Shown piece after piece: positions 21,275 through 24,353 of a stretch of 24,353 nucleotides of DNA. Numbering within the stretch: position 1 is the first letter of the stretch; every line of letters begins with the position of its first letter. Made by a program: the position numbers and the translations under genes. A model generated the notes under the pieces. It worked only from the letters and a program-made list of their open reading frames with translations. It was not told the origin of the DNA and made no database searches. Origin of the DNA: Rickettsiales bacterium (GTDB lineage: Bacteria > Pseudomonadota > Alphaproteobacteria > Rs-D84); assembly GCA_031267375.1 (NCBI GenBank), contig JAIRZE010000042.1:1-24353 (forward strand). The letters are read 5' to 3'.

Positions 21275-22417
21275 ATGCTGAAACGAACCGAAGAAAGCTC
21301 TTTGACATCCTGGTATTTTGAAATAGACCGCCCGCTGCTTTGGTGCATTCTGGGGCTGATTTTTATCGGCGTGTGGGCGATGATTTCCGCCGGATCCGTC
21401 GCCGCGGAACGCATAGGACAGCCCTGGCATTTCTTTATCTTAAAGGCCCTGCCCTTTTTCGGAATCGGAATCATAACCCTGTTCGCCGCAAGCGCGCTTA
21501 CCAAGAAATGGACTTTCCGCCTTTCTGTCGCGAATGTAGCAATATGCCTGCTTTTATTGCTGATAACATTGGTCGCGCCGACCGTTGTAAAGGGATCCGC
21601 CCGCTGGGTTAATCTGCCGGGAATCGGATCCGTTATGCCGTCTGACTTGATGAAGCCGGGATTTATTATCATAACCGCTTGGTTCCTGACAAAGATGAAG
21701 TTTCTTTATGGGGAAAATATTTTTACAAACAAAGCCTCGTGGCAGGCAAAGCTTTTCAGCTGGTGGTCGTATCTGGCGTTTTTTGTTCCGGCGTTTCTGA
21801 TTATATTGCAGCATCCGGACTTTGGAACCGCACTGCTCTATTTCGCAGTGTTTTCTGCAATGATGTTTCTGGCGGGATTGCCGTTATGGCTGATTCCGGG
21901 CCTGGGCGCGGTGGTGGTCGGGGTGCTGACTTTCGGATTTTTATTTTCAAATCATATTCATAACAGATTGCTGAATTTCTTTGGCGGCGGCGGGGATGAC
22001 TTTCAAATCCGGCAATCAATTCAGTCTATCCAGCACGGCGGATTGCTGGGCAGCGGGGACGACGCGTTTGTAAAGCAGTCATTGCCGGACGCGCATACGG
22101 ACTTTGTGTTTTCAGCCATAGCCGAAGATAACGGGGCGATTCTGGCCTGCGTTTTGCTTGGGATATTGCTGTATGTTTTGAAAAGATTGGCATCTGACGC
22201 AATATCCGCGCGCGATCCGTTTGTATTTTACGCGGCGGGCGGCGCGGCGGCATTGTTCGGAACCCAGGTGTGCATAAACTTGATGTCGGCGCTGCATCTG
22301 TTTGCGCCAAAAGGAATGACCCTGCCGTTTATTTCGTACGGAGGCAGCTCTTTCGTGGCATTCTGCCTGCTGTTCGGAATGATAATCGCATTGGTAAGAG
22401 AAGATAAGTGGAGATAA
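21275..22417 (+). CDS. ftsW: Peptidoglycan glycosyltransferase / division protein FtsW
   Basis: A 380-residue SEDS-family protein with about ten membrane helices. Motifs: GSARWVNLPGIGSVMPSDLM (conserved RW...G....PSE-like turn), LQHPDFGTALL, GSGDDAFVKQSLPDAHTDFV then FSAIAEDNG, and PFISYGGSSF near the C-terminus. FtsW polymerises lipid II at the septum together with its class B PBP. It starts 10 bases after mraY with a weak purine-rich ribosome binding site, and is followed by a repeat and murG. Confidence 0.96.
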   Translation: MLKRTEESSLTSWYFEIDRPLLWCILGLIFIGVWAMISAGSVAAERIGQPWHFFILKALPFFGIGIITLFAASALTKKWTFRLSVANVAICLLLLLITLVAPTVVKGSARWVNLPGIGSVMPSDLMKPGFIIITAWFLTKMKFLYGENIFTNKASWQAKLFSWWSYLAFFVPAFLIILQHPDFGTALLYFAVFSAMMFLAGLPLWLIPGLGAVVVGVLTFGFLFSNHIHNRLLNFFGGGGDDFQIRQSIQSIQHGGLLGSGDDAFVKQSLPDAHTDFVFSAIAEDNGAILACVLLGILLYVLKRLASDAISARDPFVFYAAGGAAALFGTQVCINLMSALHLFAPKGMTLPFISYGGSSFVAFCLLFGMIIALVREDKWR

Positions 22418-22423
22418 CAGAGT

Positions 22424-22523
22424 TGTCAAGGGTCAGGGGTCAGGGGTCAGCAGTATGATTGCGTGATAATTATTTTCATAAGCGACATACCGCTGACCAC
22501 TAACCCCTAACCACTGACCACTC
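22424..22523. repeat. GGGTCAGGGGTCA inverted short tandem repeat
   Basis: The left arm GTCAAGGGTCAGGGGTCAGG... (22424-22452) and right arm CGCTGACCACTAACCCCTAA... (22491-22523) are separated by about 38 bases of unrelated sequence. It fills most of the ftsW-murG gap. Confidence 0.85.
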
Positions 22524-22525
22524 AT

Positions 22526-22544
22526 AAAAATACGGAGTATTTTT
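22526..22544 (+). promoter_or_regulatory. Ribosome binding site hairpin of murG
   Basis: AAAAATA and TATTTTT form a 7-bp stem whose 5-base loop is CGGAG, the Shine-Dalgarno sequence, seven bases before the ATG. The ribosome site would be displayed in a loop, with the stem running up to the start codon. Confidence 0.6.
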
Positions 22545-23606
22545 ATGAAGATTTGGCTTGCGACCGGTGGAACCGGCGGACATATTTTTCCAGCCTTGGC
22601 TGTCGGGGCAGAGCTGCTGCGCCGCGGACACAAAGTAATAGTGTCATCTGACGGCCGCGGAATGGCTATGGTAAAAAAAGGAAAAAAGTTTAATACCGCG
22701 TTTGTATGGGCGGGCGGCGTCGGCGGAAAGTCAAAGATAAAGCAAGTCATCGCGCTTGGGAAAATCGTGATGTCGGCTGCGGCGCTGACTTTGCGCTTTA
22801 TGATTTTTCGCCCGAACCGGGTCGTGGCATTCGGCGGATACGCATCAGTGCCGGCGGTCTTGGCCGCGCGCGTCTGGAAAATTCCGACTTTGCTGCACGA
22901 ACAAAACGCGGCAATCGGCCGCGCGAATAAGTTCTCTCTTCGCTGGATAAAAACATTAATGACCAGCTTTCCAAAGGTAGAAGGCATAGGGCAAAAGGCA
23001 AAAGGCAAAGAGCAACTTAAAATTGTTTATACAGGTCTGCCTGTGCGAAAAGACTTTACGCCTTCTGCCTTTTGCCTTTTGCCTTCTGCCTTTCGTTTGC
23101 TTATAACCGGGGGCAGCTTGGGGGCTCAAATCCTGGATGAAACGGTGCCGCAATCTGTTGCGGCATTGCCAAGTGCATTGCAGAAGAAGTTGTTTATAAC
23201 GCATCAAACGCGGCCGGAAAATGTTGCAAAGTTGCAGCAATTTTACGCCGGTCTTGGCATTCGGGCAAATGTGCTTTCCTTTATCCACGATATGGCGGGC
23301 GAAATCGCGGCGGCAAGCCTGATTATCGGACGCAGCGGCGCCAGCACGGTGGCGGAATTGCAAACGGTGGGCCGTCCGGCGATTTTCGTGCCGTTGTCCA
23401 TTAATCCGGATCAAGCGGCGAATGCGGCAAGCTTTGCAGCCCAGGGCGCGGGCTTTGCAGTTGCCCAGGATAAATTTACTGTAAAATGGCTGAGCGCGAC
23501 ATTGGAAGAGCTTTTTGATAATCCGGCAAGGTTAGAAAAAATGGCCGGCAAAGCGCTTGTTCCAAATAATGCAGTGGAAAATATAGTGGCAGAGATAGAG
23601 AGATAA
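22545..23606 (+). CDS. murG: UDP-N-acetylglucosamine transferase MurG
   Basis: A 353-residue membrane-associated GT28 enzyme that converts lipid I to lipid II, the step between MraY and FtsW. Motifs: GGTGGHIFPALA (residues 8-19), AFGGYASVPAV, LHEQNAAIGRAN, TGLPVRKDF, LLITGGSLGA, GRSGASTVAEL and PLSINPDQAANA. Two arms of the GGCAAAAGG repeat are translated within it: GIGQKAKGKEQ before TGLPVR (22981-23014) and TPSAFCLLPSAFRL after it (23060-23094). They occupy the variable linkers between conserved motifs, so activity is plausibly retained. The TAA stop overlaps the palindrome that follows. murC, which often follows murG, is not here. Confidence 0.96.
   Translation: MKIWLATGGTGGHIFPALAVGAELLRRGHKVIVSSDGRGMAMVKKGKKFNTAFVWAGGVGGKSKIKQVIALGKIVMSAAALTLRFMIFRPNRVVAFGGYASVPAVLAARVWKIPTLLHEQNAAIGRANKFSLRWIKTLMTSFPKVEGIGQKAKGKEQLKIVYTGLPVRKDFTPSAFCLLPSAFRLLITGGSLGAQILDETVPQSVAALPSALQKKLFITHQTRPENVAKLQQFYAGLGIRANVLSFIHDMAGEIAAASLIIGRSGASTVAELQTVGRPAIFVPLSINPDQAANAASFAAQGAGFAVAQDKFTVKWLSATLEELFDNPARLEKMAGKALVPNNAVENIVAEIER
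22981..23094. repeat. GGCAAAAGG inverted short tandem repeat arms inside murG
   Basis: The left arm AAGGCATAGGGCAAAAGGCA... (22981-23014) and right arm GCCTTCTGCCTTTTGCCTTT... (23060-23094) flank 45 bases coding for the conserved TGLPVR segment. Same words as in comF (130-234), and the same orientation relative to the coding strand. Confidence 0.85.
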
Positions 23607-23659
23607 AGCTCGGTATAAATTCCCCTTCCCTTTGGGAAGGGGAATTTATACCGAGCTTT
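23605..23659. repeat. AGCTCGGT-type palindrome, minimal copy
   Basis: AAAGCTCGGTATAAATTCCC... and its inverse form an almost perfect hairpin with 26-base arms directly at the murG stop codon. It may also act as a terminator of the mraY-ftsW-murG block. Confidence 0.85.
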
Positions 23660-23663
23660 AATT

Positions 23664-23690
23664 TTCCTTGTTCCTATTCCTTGTTCCTAA
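23664..23690. repeat. CCTTGTTCCTATT short tandem repeat
   Basis: Two units, TTCCTTGTTCCTA and TTCCTTGTTCCTA, next to the palindrome and the rpmA terminator. Confidence 0.6.
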
Positions 23691-23691
23691 T

Positions 23692-23719
23692 AAAAAACGC
23701 GGGCAAAGCCCGCGCTTTT
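23692..23719 (-). terminator. Intrinsic terminator of rplU-rpmA
   Basis: The stem GCGCGGGC/GCCCGCGT-type hairpin (minus strand) directly follows the rpmA stop codon and is followed by six T. It is also usable from the plus strand (TTTTTATT), so it separates the two convergent blocks. Confidence 0.8.
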
Positions 23720-23973
23720 TATTCCGGCAAAACCGATACGGTCTTGCGGTCGTTTAATCCGCGCTTGAATTTGACCAAGCCCGCGATCTTTGCGAATATC
23801 GTATGGTCTTTGCCCATTCCGACATTCAAACCCGGATGAACGGTGGTTCCGCGCTGGCGGATGATGATGTTTCCAGGAATTACCCGCTGGCCGCCGCCTT
23901 TTTTAATGCCCAGGCGCCGTCCCGCTGAATCGCGTCCGTTTGATGACGCCGAACCTGCTTTCTTGTGTGCCAT
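23719..23973 (-). CDS. rpmA: 50S ribosomal protein L27
   Basis: 84 residues, full length. It starts MAHKKAGSASSNGRDSAGRR and has GGQRVIPGNIIIRQRGT, matching L27 throughout. The N-terminus lacks the extension that is cleaved in Firmicutes. A strong Shine-Dalgarno sequence (AAGGAGC) precedes the ATG. It is co-transcribed with rplU, which lies upstream on the same strand. Confidence 0.98.
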   Translation of the reverse strand: MAHKKAGSASSNGRDSAGRRLGIKKGGGQRVIPGNIIIRQRGTTVHPGLNVGMGKDHTIFAKIAGLVKFKRGLNDRKTVSVLPE

Positions 23974-23995
23974 TTTTTGCTCCTTCGTCGCAAAT

Positions 23996-24058
23996 AGCCG
24001 TCAGCCGTCAGCCCATAGTAATCAGTCAAAAGACTGCTTGCTATTGGCCGCTGGCCAG
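23996..24058. repeat. GCCGTCAGCCCATAG repeat between rplU and rpmA
   Basis: GCCGTCAGCCGTCAGCCCAT followed by AGTAATCAGTC and partial inverse words (GACTGCTTGCTATTGGCCGC, TGGCC). Related to 8691-8758. It leaves both flanking genes intact. Confidence 0.6.
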
Positions 24059-24061
24059 GGA

Positions 24062-24353
24062 CTATCCTTTTATTTCTGTTATTTTAATAACGCTGATGTG
24101 CTGGCGATGCCCGCCGGTTCTGCGATAGTTCTGGCGCCGCTTTTTCTTGAAGATCAAGATTTTGTCCAAGCGCTTTTGTTCCAATATTTCAGCGATAACT
24201 TTCGCGCCGGAAATCGTCGGAGTTCCAACCTTGTCGCCAATCATCAAAACATTGTCAAATTCTATCTTTTCGCCGGAAGATACCTCGGCCCGCGAAGCGG
24301 GACGGGTAAGTTTTTCAACTTTGATAGTATCGCCGACTTTTGCGCGATACTGT
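24062..24353 (-). CDS. rplU: 50S ribosomal protein L21, partial (N-terminus beyond window)
   Basis: The frame is open from the window edge to the stop at 24062. It begins within the protein at QYRAKVGDTIKVEKL, about ten residues from the expected start, and continues IEFDNVLMIGDKVGTPTISG, RRQNYRRTGGHRQHISVIKI, all typical of L21. It precedes rpmA in the usual rplU-rpmA order, with a short tandem repeat in the gap. Confidence 0.96.
   Translation of the reverse strand, partial: QYRAKVGDTIKVEKLTRPASRAEVSSGEKIEFDNVLMIGDKVGTPTISGAKVIAEILEQKRLDKILIFKKKRRQNYRRTGGHRQHISVIKITEIKG

Overview
The window looks like a piece of an alphaproteobacterial chromosome with accessory content. The evidence is a zinc-less ribosomal protein L31 of alphaproteobacterial type, MraY/FtsW/MurG and PBP1A sequences, and several VirB6/TrbL-like type IV secretion membrane proteins in tandem, an arrangement known from Rickettsiales. 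Dispersed palindromic repeats also run into reading frames, as palindromic elements do in Rickettsia. An uncultured gut or host-associated lineage would fit, but the sequence alone does not fix the order.

Layout. Positions 1-13540 are read almost entirely from the minus strand: comF (cut by the window edge), an OmpA-like periplasmic protein, a first cassette (structured leader RNA, Cys-rich secreted protein, secreted HExxH protein), a MliC-like lipoprotein, a small protein coupled to a class A penicillin-binding protein, a standalone CdiA_C-type nuclease, a degenerate inositol-monophosphatase-like protein, rpmE, an unknown protein, a VirB6-like protein, and a second cassette (Cys-rich protein, HExxH protein, paralogous leader RNA). 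A 900-base AT-rich strand-switch region (13540-14456) holds the second RNA, a MITE-like palindrome, an 11-bp phased tandem array and an operator-like palindrome. Positions 14457-23606 are read from the plus strand: an orphan HigA-like regulator, four VirB6/TrbL-like proteins, then mraY-ftsW-murG. The right end carries rpmA and partial rplU on the minus strand.

The strongest novelty candidate is the pair of paralogous ~250-nt RNAs at 3990-4246 and 13625-13871. Each has its own sigma70-like promoter, conserved loops, compensatory stem changes and a terminator, and each sits directly upstream of a gene pair encoding a secreted HExxH protein and a secreted Cys-rich protein. The strand pairings suggest an attenuator or riboswitch-like leader; a stand-alone sRNA is the alternative. 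The second gene pair leads straight into a VirB6-like gene, so the secreted proteins may work with the envelope apparatus built by the five VirB6-like paralogs.

Two further themes recur. First, four genes appear leaderless, with TATAAT lying 7-8 nt before the start codon and no Shine-Dalgarno sequence. Second, many inverted arms of short tandem repeats (units of about 7-14 nt, different sequence at different sites) lie at gene boundaries or inside genes. They supply stop codons, N-termini, a signal-peptide core and linker residues in MurG and ComF. All functional calls are from reading the sequence; no database search was run.
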